From: a virus
Virus record (IMG/VR): IMGVR_UViG_3300006641_000048
Span: 1 to 45,269 of that record
Length of the DNA: 45,269 nt
Direction: 5' to 3' (one strand)
Part shown: positions 27,594-36,999 of the stretch, in pieces
Layout: each line of letters opens with the position of its first letter
Numbering within the stretch: the first letter of the stretch is position 1
Notes under the pieces: model-generated
Database searches by the model: none
Told to the model about the DNA's origin: nothing
Seen by the model: only the letters and a program-made list of their open reading frames with translations
Made by a program: the position numbers and the translations under genes

Positions 27594-30016
27594 TCCTCAC
27601 CTCCATAAAGCGGATTGTAACTTACGGCTCCGTGCATCAGCGGCCTGACCGCCTTCCGTGCAACACGCCGAGTGTTTCGACCTAGTGTCTCGTCAAAAAT
27701 CTGCTTCTTCACCGGAGCAAGATTTGACGCAAGTTTTGTCGCGGCTTGCTTACCTGCCGAAGCCGCTAACGCTGCCATCAACGCCCCACCCATCACCGGA
27801 ACGCCACGGGTAAAAAGCGGACCTCCAGCTTCAAGCATTGGGCCAAGCAGCGGAACCTCATTCGCCACCGTTCCAAGCGCCCCAAGCCCAAACCCATACT
27901 TTCGCCACGCCTCATGCTCAGCTTTTTGCTTTGCAATTCCAAGCGCCTCGCCCGTCGCATTAACCCCTGGCAGATGTTCTCCAATCGGGGCAAGATCACG
28001 AAGCCTCGCACTCGCCCCCTTCCTATCTACCGCTGCTGCAACCTTCTTAGGATCGGCAATGCCGCTATGCTCCAGCACTTTCTCAACCGTGCTTGCACTT
28101 CTATAGTCCGCATTAAGCGCTTTCAAAACCCTCGCCGCCTGCGGATTATTTTCTTCCAGCATCAATTCCAACGCCTTCCTAATCTCTCCCCCATAATGCT
28201 TTTTCAACGGATTAGTCAGCCCCTCAAGCCGTTGATCTAACGGTCCGCCCTTCTGCGTGAAGTTCCTAAAATACTGCCCATCAAGCCTTCCATTTTGCAC
28301 CCGAGCAGACAAACGCTCAATAATACTCTGCACCGTCCGCTTCATGGTCGGATCGGCCAAGTTATCCGCCTGTCCATAAATCGAGTTAAACTTGTTGACC
28401 GCTCCAGTCGTAGCACGCATCGGAGCAACATGCGCCGCAATGGCGTCATAGCCTTGCCCCATGGCCTTCTTCGCAGCTTCTACTGACTCCGGCCTCAAAT
28501 CCGCTGCCCCAAAAGTCTTTCCAACCTCCTCATTAAACCTCTTCACCTGTGCATTCAGCTGTGATGGCGAGGCGGTGTGTTCAAAAAACTGCTTCGCCTC
28601 CCCCTTCGCAAACTGCCCAGGATGCACCGGAATGTTATACTGTTCCAGTGCCTTCTTCCCCATCTCCCTCAAATTTCCTTCCCACTCCGGCTGAAACACG
28701 CCCCCAGCCTTTGGACTGGCAAAACGCGACAGCCCCGCTCCCAGCACTCCACCCATCAGCATGTTCTGTCCGAACTGCTGCGTCAGCGGCGTTTCCGTAT
28801 CTCCAAGCGTTCCGCCAAGTCCCTGACTCACCCCCTCCAGCGCCGTCTGCCCTGCCGCCTGCCCAGCCCCCTGAGCAAAGCTCGATCCAAATCTCGTAGC
28901 CGTGCCACCAAGTCCCGGCATCGCCTCGGCCCCAAGCGGCACCATCTGCCCGGCCTCGCCCCCTGCAAACCGCGTAGCCGCAGGGCTATACGCTTTCACC
29001 GCCGCAGCAAAATTCGGCGCATAAGCCTGAAAGGCTGCATCTACAGCAGGGGCTGCTGCCTTCGCTGCCGGGGCAAGTGCCTTCATCGCCAGCCCGCCAG
29101 ACGCCAGCGTTCCAAGCCCTTCCGGCACATATCCCATCAGCGGGTTCTGTTCCTTAAACCAGCGTTCCTGCCGTTGTAAGTCATTCCGCTCCGTTTCGTA
29201 ATCCCGCCCGCCAATGTAATGCGCTCCAGCCGCTCGAAGCTGCGGACCAAAGCCCATCGCTATGCCACTGACAAACGACTGCCCCGGCCCCCACTTCTGC
29301 GCCAGTTCCCCCGCCGGAATTGCATCTCCAGTGAACGACGCGAACTTGTTCAGCGAGCCAAGCCGCCCCGCAAAGTTCAACCCCGCAGTCGGATCATTCG
29401 GCTTATACCCCTGCGGACGCTCGTAGTGCATCTCCGCGATCGCCAAGTCCCGCGCATTTCCAGCAGACTCCAGAGCCTTCCTCGCCAGCGCAACATCAGG
29501 GCTATTCCGAAGCTCATAAAGCGCGTAGGCATTCTGCTGTTCCATAGTCGGACGTTCCGCCCCGGTGAATGCCCGCATTGCATCGAGGCGTTCTTTGCGG
29601 TGGCCGTAAAGCCCGTAGCCTGTGCCCGAGTCATGTACCGCTGTCGGATCGAAATTGCTTTCCGACGCCGCAGCCCCCGTCAAAAAGAGCGCCTCCTTTG
29701 GCGACGCGCCAATGCTAATCAGATGGTCGTAATGCGCCCGTGCCCGCTGCAAGGCTCCTTCATACGGGGCATTCACATTCCAGTCTTTCTTCCCGGCCTT
29801 TGCCATTTCCTGCGCCCGAGCTTCCATCGGGGTGGATTGAGGCTCAGGTCGGGCAACTGGGGCCACGGCTCTTGGGGGAGGAGCTGGCAGGCCATAGTCA
29901 TGGTGCCACTCCTCTTCCCAGCTCTTTGTCGGGCCAGGGGGTGGCGCAACATTTGCCGGGGCCGTTTCGGTCGGCAGTTTATAATCCTGCCTCCACATCT
30001 TTTCCCAGTCGTTCAT
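27590..30016 (-). CDS. ejection protein with N-terminal tail-lysozyme domain, 808 aa
   Basis: Start at 30016 (GGGGGTGAGGA upstream). Two tryptophan-rich repeats (WEKMWRQDYKLP, then WEEEWHHDYGLP) lie at residues 4-15 and 33-44. Residues about 90-190 match phage tail lysozyme (SESNFDPTAVHDSGTGYGLY with catalytic Glu119). The rest is Ala-rich and helical, with QAAGQTALEGVSQGLGG-type segments, as in virion-internal ejected proteins. It would cut peptidoglycan when DNA enters the cell. It overlaps the tail gene stop by four bases. Confidence 0.8.
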   Translation of the reverse strand: MNDWEKMWRQDYKLPTETAPANVAPPPGPTKSWEEEWHHDYGLPAPPPRAVAPVARPEPQSTPMEARAQEMAKAGKKDWNVNAPYEGALQRARAHYDHLISIGASPKEALFLTGAAASESNFDPTAVHDSGTGYGLYGHRKERLDAMRAFTGAERPTMEQQNAYALYELRNSPDVALARKALESAGNARDLAIAEMHYERPQGYKPNDPTAGLNFAGRLGSLNKFASFTGDAIPAGELAQKWGPGQSFVSGIAMGFGPQLRAAGAHYIGGRDYETERNDLQRQERWFKEQNPLMGYVPEGLGTLASGGLAMKALAPAAKAAAPAVDAAFQAYAPNFAAAVKAYSPAATRFAGGEAGQMVPLGAEAMPGLGGTATRFGSSFAQGAGQAAGQTALEGVSQGLGGTLGDTETPLTQQFGQNMLMGGVLGAGLSRFASPKAGGVFQPEWEGNLREMGKKALEQYNIPVHPGQFAKGEAKQFFEHTASPSQLNAQVKRFNEEVGKTFGAADLRPESVEAAKKAMGQGYDAIAAHVAPMRATTGAVNKFNSIYGQADNLADPTMKRTVQSIIERLSARVQNGRLDGQYFRNFTQKGGPLDQRLEGLTNPLKKHYGGEIRKALELMLEENNPQAARVLKALNADYRSASTVEKVLEHSGIADPKKVAAAVDRKGASARLRDLAPIGEHLPGVNATGEALGIAKQKAEHEAWRKYGFGLGALGTVANEVPLLGPMLEAGGPLFTRGVPVMGGALMAALAASAGKQAATKLASNLAPVKKQIFDETLGRNTRRVARKAVRPLMHGAVSYNPLYGGEE

Positions 30017-31578
30017 TCCTCACCCCCATCAAACCGAATAACACCGCGACGCCGTAGAATATCCGTCCATTCCTGATCCAACTGCGTCGGATTATACCCC
30101 TTATTCCGATCCCTCTTATTCTGCTGCTCATAAAAGTTCAAATGATTTTCCCTGTTAATCAGAGCATCATTCACCTTCTCCATATAATTCAGCATCCTCT
30201 TGATGCCTGCAGGGGACGAAGTCAGACTCGGAAAGATCTCCATGAACTTCAAAACTTCTTGCTGCGTGACCTTGTTGGCCGAGCCGACGGCCTGCCTCAG
30301 CCCGCCAATAGCCGTCAAGGCGCCGAGCTTCTGAAGTGCCTCTGCCGCCCCCGCCCACTCCTTCGGATTATCCGAGCCGGTCAACTTTTTAGAGAGACTA
30401 TTCAAAGCCCCGACGAGAGGCTTTTTGAAAACATCATCATCCTTCATACCTTCAGCCAGGGACTGAGCCTCATTCGTGAGTTTCGCAGCCTTCATCCGCA
30501 ATTCCGCGGTCGGCCCTGTTCCCGACTTTCCAAGCTCTGTCAAATCCTTTACAAGATCACGAGTCTCGGAAATTGCCATTTGACTCTGTTGCGCTGCCGT
30601 TGCCCCCATATGCACTTCGTCTTTGAGCTTTGCCCACGGGCTGTCAGGATGCCGCGCTTCTTCCTCTCTCTTCGTCCAAAGCGGTGGTTCCGCAGCGCGC
30701 CCGAGAGCGGCAGGAGGAGGCGAGGGGACCCCCTCCTGCCTAGCCGCAAGACCGGAGGGAGGAGCCGACCCCCCGCCTGCAGCATCCTGTTGCATTGGCG
30801 AAGCCAATTGCATTGGTTGACCAGCTTCCTGCGGAGCAGCCTCCTGCGGAGCACCCCGTCCCATAGCCTCTTGCTGCCCAGGGCTGAGCGCGCCCGGCAC
30901 CATATACGCCGGAGCAAGCCGCTTCTGCCCTTCCGTCGGAGAACCTGGTGTAGTGTCGAAGAACTCAGTCTGGGCGGTCAGGGTCTTGAGGTCCAGGCCA
31001 GAAGTTTTCAAAGCCTCCATGCCTTGCGCAGAATGTGAAACAATCCCCCGCAAAATACTATCTTCCGGCACTTTATTCTGCTTCGCCTGCCCAAACATTT
31101 GCAGATACTTCACACCCTGCCGACCGTCAATGACTCCTGCCGATTGCAATTTCGCCAGAAACGACGGCATCATTCCATCTTTCCGACCCGTCCGAGCAGC
31201 TTCTTCTAGCTCTCCCGCCGCAAACTTCCCCATCAAATCCAGCTCTTTACTCCTCGCCTCCAACTGGCTATTCAAGGTCTGTTCCTTGACCAGCCCCTGT
31301 GCAAGGCTATCCTTCAACATCTGGGAATAGATCGGCCTCAACGCCGGGTTAGCCGCCCCCTTTGACAGCACTTGGTGCATGTCAATTTCTCCACTCTCCG
31401 GGTCCACGCTTTCCTGCATGACCTGGCCGAGAGCGTTCTGCGCATCCATCATTTGCTGCCGCTGCTGCATAGCTTGAGCTTGCGCCGCCAGCCCCTGCAT
31501 ATGCGCCATAGACTGGAGCGGATTAGGGGCCTCGAAGTGGGCAGGAGCAGGAGCCTGCGGAAAGGGAATATCCGGCAT
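30013..31578 (-). CDS. putative internal virion / DNA ejection protein, 521 aa
   Basis: Start at 31578 (AAGGAGTAAAAA). Helical, Gln/Ala-rich N-terminus (MQGLAAQAQAMQQRQQMMDA) and SKEL-type coil, a Pro/Gly-rich middle (about residues 240-305), then coiled coil (DLVKDLTELGKSGTGPTAEL). It lies between the lysozyme-bearing gene and another Gly-rich ejection-type gene, in an order like the gp7/gp20/gp16 block of P22-like phages. Role inferred from place and composition. Confidence 0.6.
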   Translation of the reverse strand: MPDIPFPQAPAPAHFEAPNPLQSMAHMQGLAAQAQAMQQRQQMMDAQNALGQVMQESVDPESGEIDMHQVLSKGAANPALRPIYSQMLKDSLAQGLVKEQTLNSQLEARSKELDLMGKFAAGELEEAARTGRKDGMMPSFLAKLQSAGVIDGRQGVKYLQMFGQAKQNKVPEDSILRGIVSHSAQGMEALKTSGLDLKTLTAQTEFFDTTPGSPTEGQKRLAPAYMVPGALSPGQQEAMGRGAPQEAAPQEAGQPMQLASPMQQDAAGGGSAPPSGLAARQEGVPSPPPAALGRAAEPPLWTKREEEARHPDSPWAKLKDEVHMGATAAQQSQMAISETRDLVKDLTELGKSGTGPTAELRMKAAKLTNEAQSLAEGMKDDDVFKKPLVGALNSLSKKLTGSDNPKEWAGAAEALQKLGALTAIGGLRQAVGSANKVTQQEVLKFMEIFPSLTSSPAGIKRMLNYMEKVNDALINRENHLNFYEQQNKRDRNKGYNPTQLDQEWTDILRRRGVIRFDGGEE

Positions 31579-31588
31579 TTTTTACTCC

Positions 31589-32470
31589 TTAACCATTCGA
31601 CCAGGGCATTGCTGGTCCAGAAAGTGTTGATCCAACTGGGCCTGTATAACCGTAGTTATACGCACCAAGGTTCATAGGGATTCCCGATGTGCTTGGGGTT
31701 CCGGCCAGCGGATTGCTTCTGCCATATATCGAGGCCAGCATCGGAAACTGCGAGGCACCAGCAATGCCCGCACCGATCCCGCCGTAAAGCGCGTTGATCC
31801 CACCAGCCTGTGCATTGGCCGCGCCCATGACCCCTGCTCCAAGCGTGTTCCCCATGTTCGTCATGCCTGCAATGCTTTGTCCATTCAGCGCCGTCGCGCC
31901 TTGCATATTCGCCACAGCCGCGTTCGAACCGAGAGTGCTCGGGCCATAAAGCATGTCAAACGCTTGCTTGTTCTGGGCAAGGTAGTTCTGGAGCTGCTGC
32001 TGGAACGTGGTGGAAGCCAGGCCGGACGCATAGTCTGCGCCCCCTTGCAGCGCATTGCCTGACGCTCCAAGCCCCTTCGCCGCCGCCGAGTTCTGAACCG
32101 CTTTCAGCCCCTGATTTAAAGTAAACTGGTATCCAGGGGTTTGCTCAAGCTGTTCCATCGTCGGACGAAACGTCGAGATCAGAGAACTTCCACCCCCGCC
32201 GATGTTTTCTGCTCCACCCTGCAAATACTTCATAAGCAGGTCCATTGCTTTGGACCCGGTCTGCATGTAAGGCGAGAGATTGGCAGAAGCGGCTTTAAAC
32301 CGCTTATTCGCCGCTTGAAGCGCCTGCGCCTGCACCAGCGCGCTCATCTGCGCCGACTGATTAGCTGCCCCCGCCTGAATCCCTGCCGCCTGGTTCGCGC
32401 CAATGCCGGAGATCAGGCCCCCAAGTGCCGAGCCTCCTGCACCAATGAGCGCCATTGTAATCGGGTCCAT
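31589..32470 (-). CDS. Gly/Ala-rich putative DNA-transfer protein, 293 aa
   Basis: Start at 32470 (GGAGAGGTCA). N-terminus has MALIGAGGSALGGLISGIGA, a hydrophobic Gly-rich span, then coils. The element TPGYQFTLNQGLKAVQNSAA, followed by KGLGASGNAL, is shared with many phage tail or DNA-transfer proteins I recall. The C-terminus is Gly/Ala/Asn-rich. It likely acts in the virion tail tip or as an ejection protein. Confidence 0.6.
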   Translation of the reverse strand: MDPITMALIGAGGSALGGLISGIGANQAAGIQAGAANQSAQMSALVQAQALQAANKRFKAASANLSPYMQTGSKAMDLLMKYLQGGAENIGGGGSSLISTFRPTMEQLEQTPGYQFTLNQGLKAVQNSAAAKGLGASGNALQGGADYASGLASTTFQQQLQNYLAQNKQAFDMLYGPSTLGSNAAVANMQGATALNGQSIAGMTNMGNTLGAGVMGAANAQAGGINALYGGIGAGIAGASQFPMLASIYGRSNPLAGTPSTSGIPMNLGAYNYGYTGPVGSTLSGPAMPWSNG

Positions 32471-32479
32471 TGACCTCTC

Positions 32480-32728
32480 CTAAGCCATCGAGATAACTTT
32501 ATAGGTATTCGCACCTATAACAAGTGTATCTATCTGCGTCCATCCAGTCGGAACAGCCGCCGCATTCGGTAGCAATACTGCCGCCGCCGTTTGCACTCCC
32601 GCAGCCGTAAACCCAATCGGCACACTATTCGCCACAAGCGCGGAGAGCAGGAGTTGAAGTTGCCGTGTGGCATTTCCATGCTCATCCACCAGCTCTTTCA
32701 TCGAGTTCGGAACACGAGGCTGTTGCAT
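32480..32728 (-). CDS. small structural-arm protein, 82 aa
   Basis: ATG at 32728 overlaps the previous gene TAA (TAATG), preferred to a longer in-frame start. N-terminus is polar; residues about 30-60 are Ala/Leu-rich (LLLSALVANSVPIGFTAAG) and the end has WTQIDTLVIGANTYKVIS. It lies between gp10-like and DNA-transfer genes. Function unknown. Confidence 0.6.
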   Translation of the reverse strand: MQQPRVPNSMKELVDEHGNATRQLQLLLSALVANSVPIGFTAAGVQTAAAVLLPNAAAVPTGWTQIDTLVIGANTYKVISMA

Positions 32729-34143
32729 TACGTTTCCAGTTTTTCCACATCCACAAACGCTCCGTTCAGCGCCGTTGCCGCCGGAGCCGTCCACGACAGT
32801 TCAAACACCCTATCCCTTGCAATCCCAAGCCTATTCCACGAAGGAATGGTCCGATACTCGCCAGACATACCTAGCGACTGCTGCAGCCCATTCCCAAACG
32901 ACACGCCACGATCGTCGCTCCAGCGAAGCGTCACTTGCGGATCGACAGTCGGATCTTCAATCGTCCCGACTTCAATATCCGCGATAAACTGCTTATAGCT
33001 AATCCTGTCCAGATCTTTTACGATGTGTGGGAAGGAGCGAAGCCGCATAATCGGCTGCCCCGCATCATCGTAAGCAGTCAAAGACCAGTCGTAGAGCTTA
33101 CCGTTTTGCCAGTCCCCACAAATGGTTTTGCCATACGCAAAAGCCACGCAGTTAGCCCGGTGCCGATGCAACGTCCCGTCCGGCTCCAAATACCCCCGCT
33201 GATGCCAGAGCTGCGTGGACAGATCGTAACTCCAAGTCGCGTCCGCAGATGGAAATGTCAGCACATAAAACATATGCGAGCCCTGCTGGTAGCAGAACCC
33301 AATCGCGTCCGAAATCCGATCATACTTGCTGATCGCATCGGTAATGGCAGGGGTGGAAATCACATCTGCCTTGTAAGCCGATCCGAGCATAACAAGCGCT
33401 TGGCCGTTATTATCCTGCGACAGCCAGAAGATACTCAGCCCCCATTTCGCGAGTGACCTTTTAGCTGCGATGCCGTGTTGCAAGAATGCCCCAGGGATCG
33501 CCTGAAAAGGAAAGGGATATGCCCCGACGTTTTGCCAGATTTCGGTCGTGCGCCGCCCAAAAGCCCAGATTTCCTTATGCACCACATCAATAATCTGAAG
33601 CTTGTCTGCGTCGCCAGAGATCGTGGCCAAGGCCAGCGCAGTGTAAGTCGTGGCGTTCGAGTCGCTCGACTGCATATTCGCGTTTTCCGTGGACGAGACG
33701 AGAAACGTGTCGATGTAACGAATCTGGTTCCCGCCAACGAAATTCGCAGGGTTGAACGTGGCGAAGGCCAACGTCGTCAGATTCACACTCCACCCAAACA
33801 AACTTCCATCCAGCACAATCATATAACTTTTATTATCATACATCGAGACAAGGCCGTTTTGCGTCGCAATCGTCCCGAGTTCCTGAAGCACAAAAGTATC
33901 TGGAACGTAGTAAACTTTGTTCCCAATCACAGCGAAGAGCTTGCCATCGGAAGCGGTATAAAGCTGTCGCACTTCTGCAACAATGCCTTGAGCAAGTTCG
34001 ATCAGCCCAGGAGTAGCGTAATGGGTGAAAGGAACCTCCGCATCCTTCGTGTTCATCTCAGGATACAAGTTGATACATCGCTGAGCGTTAGCAATAACGC
34101 TGCGAGCTTCATATGCACCCTGGATTAGCGGAAGCGGAGGCAC
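32728..34143 (-). CDS. P22 gp10-like packaged DNA stabilization / tail protein, 471 aa
   Basis: GTG at 34143 is supported by AAAGGGG upstream (TTTAAG spacer). The opening LPLIQGAYEARSVIANAQRC and INLYPE is diagnostic of the phage stabilization family of P22 gp10. The rest is beta-rich with repeats (WAFGRRTTEIWQNVGAYPFP, FWLSQDNNGQALVML). It would close the portal after packaging and join the tail. gp4-like protein is encoded two genes upstream. Confidence 0.85.
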   Translation of the reverse strand: MPPLPLIQGAYEARSVIANAQRCINLYPEMNTKDAEVPFTHYATPGLIELAQGIVAEVRQLYTASDGKLFAVIGNKVYYVPDTFVLQELGTIATQNGLVSMYDNKSYMIVLDGSLFGWSVNLTTLAFATFNPANFVGGNQIRYIDTFLVSSTENANMQSSDSNATTYTALALATISGDADKLQIIDVVHKEIWAFGRRTTEIWQNVGAYPFPFQAIPGAFLQHGIAAKRSLAKWGLSIFWLSQDNNGQALVMLGSAYKADVISTPAITDAISKYDRISDAIGFCYQQGSHMFYVLTFPSADATWSYDLSTQLWHQRGYLEPDGTLHRHRANCVAFAYGKTICGDWQNGKLYDWSLTAYDDAGQPIMRLRSFPHIVKDLDRISYKQFIADIEVGTIEDPTVDPQVTLRWSDDRGVSFGNGLQQSLGMSGEYRTIPSWNRLGIARDRVFELSWTAPAATALNGAFVDVEKLET

Positions 34144-34182
34144 CTTAAACCCCTTTCAACTTGAGGCCCGAATGGACTTAGG
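34144..34182. repeat. 39-bp inverted repeat, degenerate candidate
   Basis: CTTAAACCCCT (34144-34154), 17 bases, ATGGACTTAGG (34172-34182): 14 of 20 fixed positions, a level that could occur by chance once or so in the window. It fills the gap between the 34178-34573 gene stop and the 32728-34143 GTG start, the same kind of place as the better copies. Confidence 0.3.
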
Positions 34183-34573
34183 CCGAAGTCAACTGCGTCC
34201 AGGTTGTAACGCCCGCCGAGTCGATCAACGCGGCAAAAAGAGCGTTTTTTCCGTTACCCACTGTTCCATACGCAGCGGTATCCACATTATCTCCACTTTG
34301 CGTATAAACCCGAAGATTGCTTGCACCACTGTTCCTAACCCAAACAATGCCGCCCTGCACACCATCTGGCAGCACAACACTATCATTCGCAGAAGCCGCG
34401 ACGGATATTTCATTCAGCCCGTATTTGAGCGTCGGGGTTGAAGAACTCAGACCACCACCTGCGAGTGCAGTAATAGCAACATTATTCTGCCACGTCGGTT
34501 GAGCCAGTGCGTTGTTCAGGTCCGTCCCGTCGATGAGCCGAAAACCTGGGATAAAGGTCTGCGGAATTGCCAT
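34178..34573 (-). CDS. small virion protein candidate, 131 aa
   Basis: Start at 34573 (GACGAGGTAAGACA). The body is beta-rich: MAIPQTFIPGFRLIDGTDLN, LKYGLNEISVAASANDSVVL and IVWVRNSGASNLRVYTQSGD. It lies between gp4-like and gp10-like genes. A decoration or tail/fibre role is possible. I recall similar small beta proteins in P22-like phages but cannot assign a family. Confidence 0.6.
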   Translation of the reverse strand: MAIPQTFIPGFRLIDGTDLNNALAQPTWQNNVAITALAGGGLSSSTPTLKYGLNEISVAASANDSVVLPDGVQGGIVWVRNSGASNLRVYTQSGDNVDTAAYGTVGNGKNALFAALIDSAGVTTWTQLTSA

Positions 34574-34577
34574 TGTC

Positions 34578-35294
34578 TTACCTCGTCTGGTCCGAGTAAA
34601 TGTTATAGACGCCAGGACGGACCAAGTTATCCGGCATCACAAGGCTCGGAATTTGTGCGTTCGCGGAACGCAGAGTCTCAAGTGCATCTTTCGCCAGCCC
34701 GGCAAGCACCGGATCATCTGGCATTCTGTAAGCCGCCCGCGTCCGCACGACCAGGTTGTAATGCAAGGCGCCAAGATACTCAGGCGGGAAAGAGAAGGAA
34801 GTTGTAAGGTCTGGGAAGGTGCTAAGGACGTCTTTCAGCAAGACATGGACTTCGTAGATGGAGGCTTGGGGGACGGGCCAGGGATAAATTCTGCCAAGGG
34901 GATACGAGCTATCGTAGAAGATACACTGAGAAAACGAGACGAGAGATTTCAGGGCGATCCTTGAATAATCCTCCATAGAAGCAAGGAGGGCCAGAGGGTA
35001 ATCGACGTTCTGCGATCCAGTCAGGAGGCGGAAATACGCTTTTTCCAGCCTGTCGGGCCGAACGGTGACGTTAATATCTCCTCCCGGCCCAACTGTATAA
35101 CTTTGCGCTCCCGTGCTTACAACACTCTTATCCACAAGATGCCAAATCAGCCAGCGCTTGACTTGCCATTGCGAGATCATCATGTTGAGGCGCGTGAGCG
35201 CATCGTTAATGTCGTCCGCAAGCATGGTCTGCCCGACACCAAGAACACCAGCATCTTTGAACGCGAGGTTAATAATGTCGAGGGCAGTTGTCAT
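34578..35294 (-). CDS. P22 gp4-like tail accessory / head-tail adaptor, 238 aa
   Basis: The opening TTALDIINLAFKDAGVLGVG, then RLNMMISQWQVKRWLIWHL, is typical of the P22 tail accessory factor gp4 family. It binds portal and gp10 to seal the packaged head. The order coat, a small coil protein, gp4, then gp10 agrees with P22-like layouts. The start has a weak site (AAGG). Confidence 0.85.
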   Translation of the reverse strand: MTTALDIINLAFKDAGVLGVGQTMLADDINDALTRLNMMISQWQVKRWLIWHLVDKSVVSTGAQSYTVGPGGDINVTVRPDRLEKAYFRLLTGSQNVDYPLALLASMEDYSRIALKSLVSFSQCIFYDSSYPLGRIYPWPVPQASIYEVHVLLKDVLSTFPDLTTSFSFPPEYLGALHYNLVVRTRAAYRMPDDPVLAGLAKDALETLRSANAQIPSLVMPDNLVRPGVYNIYSDQTR

Positions 35295-35297
35295 AGC

Positions 35298-35636
35298 TTA
35301 CGCCTTCTTCGGCTCAAGGACGATCTTCTCAGGCGCCGCCTTCGGCGCTTCCTTCGGCGACTCCTTGGCCTTCTGCAACTCTTCCAGCATCATCTTCGCC
35401 TGATCAAGCTCCAGCTGCTTTCTGTCAAGCTCCGCCTTCAGCTCATCTTCCTTCGTCTTAACCGCTCCCGGCCCGCCGGTCGTGATAAAGTCGATCTCCT
35501 CCTTCGCATCGTTCACGATGATCGGAGTCATCCGTTCCTTGTCTCGATACCCGACGACTTTCGGATATTCCTCGAACTTGTAATCGGGAAATTCCATGTG
35601 CTCGAAAACTCCGAGATACGCTTTAGCTTTTGCCAT
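35298..35636 (-). CDS. coiled-coil structural-arm protein, 112 aa
   Basis: Start at 35636 (AAGGAGCAGAGAAC). N-terminus basic with YLGVFEHMEFPDYKFEEYPK, then acidic/basic coil TKEDELKAELDRKQLELDQA and a Lys/Pro tail. It lies directly downstream of the coat gene hairpin. It could be a head accessory; unknown. Confidence 0.6.
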   Translation of the reverse strand: MAKAKAYLGVFEHMEFPDYKFEEYPKVVGYRDKERMTPIIVNDAKEEIDFITTGGPGAVKTKEDELKAELDRKQLELDQAKMMLEELQKAKESPKEAPKAAPEKIVLEPKKA

Positions 35637-35661
35637 GTTCTCTGCTCCTTAGATTGGAGAA

Positions 35662-35677
35662 GGGGGCTTGCGCCCCC
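35662..35677 (-). terminator. post-coat hairpin
   Basis: On the minus strand: GGGGGC, GCAA, GCCCCC, a perfect 6-bp stem with a GNRA loop six bases after the coat stop at 35683, followed by TTCTCC. It may dampen transcription after the abundant coat mRNA. Confidence 0.6.
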
Positions 35678-35682
35678 ATCCC

Positions 35683-36894
35683 TTAGATAATGTCTGCGAC
35701 TGCCACAGCCCATTCGGGCCTGACCCAGAGATAACCGTAAAGCACATCAAGCCTAGTGATGAACTGGTCCGACTTAATGTCGAAGCCAGTCACCATACGC
35801 AGACTCACGCCGTCCATGACCTCTCGGGCCGCTTCCTGCATGTTCTTCGGAAGCTCCAGGTCCGCCGTCGCCATCGTAACCGCTTCCGGCACGAACGCGA
35901 TGTTTTTGCGATAGGTCACGCTCGCCAGCGTCATCGGGGTGATGGCCGCGCCATTCGCAGGAGAAGCCGTAACCGTCTGATACTGGACGTTCGACCCGCC
36001 GACCGGCGGAACAATGGCCGGATAGATCGAGAGGCTCGTCGCACCAACGGCAGCCGCCGCAGTAACAACGAACTGCTGCAACTCACCGGTCGAGACCTTG
36101 GTGATGCGGTTGACCGCGTTCACGCCAGCGATACGGATAATATCGCCCTGCGCAAGCGGGCCGGTCAGCGCGTTCACAACAAGCGTCGTCCCGGTCTGGT
36201 TCGCACCGTTCACGGTCATCGCAGCCCACGCACCAGTCGTGTGCTTGATGATCGTCTGGTCCTCGAACCAGTCAAAGCCGATCGCGTTGTAAACCTCGCC
36301 CTTCCGATACTGCTCGGAAAGTTCCGTGGCAGGATTCAGCAGGCCGGACAGGTTCTGCACGGTGCGAGCCATCGTGATCGGGTCGAGGATGAACTTGCGG
36401 TTCTCCGTCGGCGCCGAGCGAATGGACAGCAACGCCTTCGCGTTCAGCCAGGTCGCAAGCGTCGGGGACAGCAGATTGCCGCCGCCGTCAAAGTTTCCAG
36501 AGAGGTTCGAAATGCCCGGTTCCACGCCAGACATAATGTCCGCCGCAACCGCACCGACCAGATTGTTCACCGCCGGGGCAAGAACGCGCTTGGAATAATC
36601 GTCCAAGCTCATCTTCCGCTCCACGCTGCTGAACGTCACATCGACGCCCTTCTGCGTCGCGACCGTCAGCGTCGTCGAGGTTTCTGCCGTATCCTGCGGC
36701 TGGGCAACCGGGCCGGAGCGGACAGTGTAATCGTTCGGCAAGCGGATACGCAGGCTCGTGCCGATCTTGGCGCCAGTGACGGCGAACTGATCGTCATACT
36801 GCGTGTCGATGTGCTTGAGGAACGAGTTTGTGTTCACCCAAAGGCGCACAGCCTCTCGAGTGATCATGTTGATAGTAAGAAGGGTATTCGACAT
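35683..36894 (-). CDS. major coat protein, P22 family, 403 aa
   Basis: The opening LLTINMITREAVRLWVNTNS, with LRIRLPNDYTVRSG and VDVTFSSVERKMSLDDYSKR, is typical of P22-type coat proteins. Length agrees with the family. Start at 36894 with AACAGGAGACAGCTCAA. The scaffold gene lies just upstream and the gp4-like gene two genes downstream. The strong start and flanking hairpins fit high expression. Confidence 0.93.
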   Translation of the reverse strand: MSNTLLTINMITREAVRLWVNTNSFLKHIDTQYDDQFAVTGAKIGTSLRIRLPNDYTVRSGPVAQPQDTAETSTTLTVATQKGVDVTFSSVERKMSLDDYSKRVLAPAVNNLVGAVAADIMSGVEPGISNLSGNFDGGGNLLSPTLATWLNAKALLSIRSAPTENRKFILDPITMARTVQNLSGLLNPATELSEQYRKGEVYNAIGFDWFEDQTIIKHTTGAWAAMTVNGANQTGTTLVVNALTGPLAQGDIIRIAGVNAVNRITKVSTGELQQFVVTAAAAVGATSLSIYPAIVPPVGGSNVQYQTVTASPANGAAITPMTLASVTYRKNIAFVPEAVTMATADLELPKNMQEAAREVMDGVSLRMVTGFDIKSDQFITRLDVLYGYLWVRPEWAVAVADII

Positions 36895-36931
36895 TTGAGC
36901 TGTCTCCTGTTAAGCGCGAGCGCGCACCACC

Positions 36932-36956
36932 AAAAAAGCAGAAGGGAGTCCCCTGC
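36932..36956 (-). terminator. terminator-like stem with U-tract between scaffold and coat
   Basis: Minus strand: GCAGGGG, ACTCC, CTTCTGC (36956 down to 36938), with two G.U pairs, then TTTTTT at 36937-36932. It lies 38 bases before the coat ATG. A second promoter or readthrough would be needed for coat expression. Confidence 0.55.
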
Positions 36957-36999
36957 GAATTTGACGGTGCTCGCGTCCGTCGCTTTACGAGCCAGCCCA

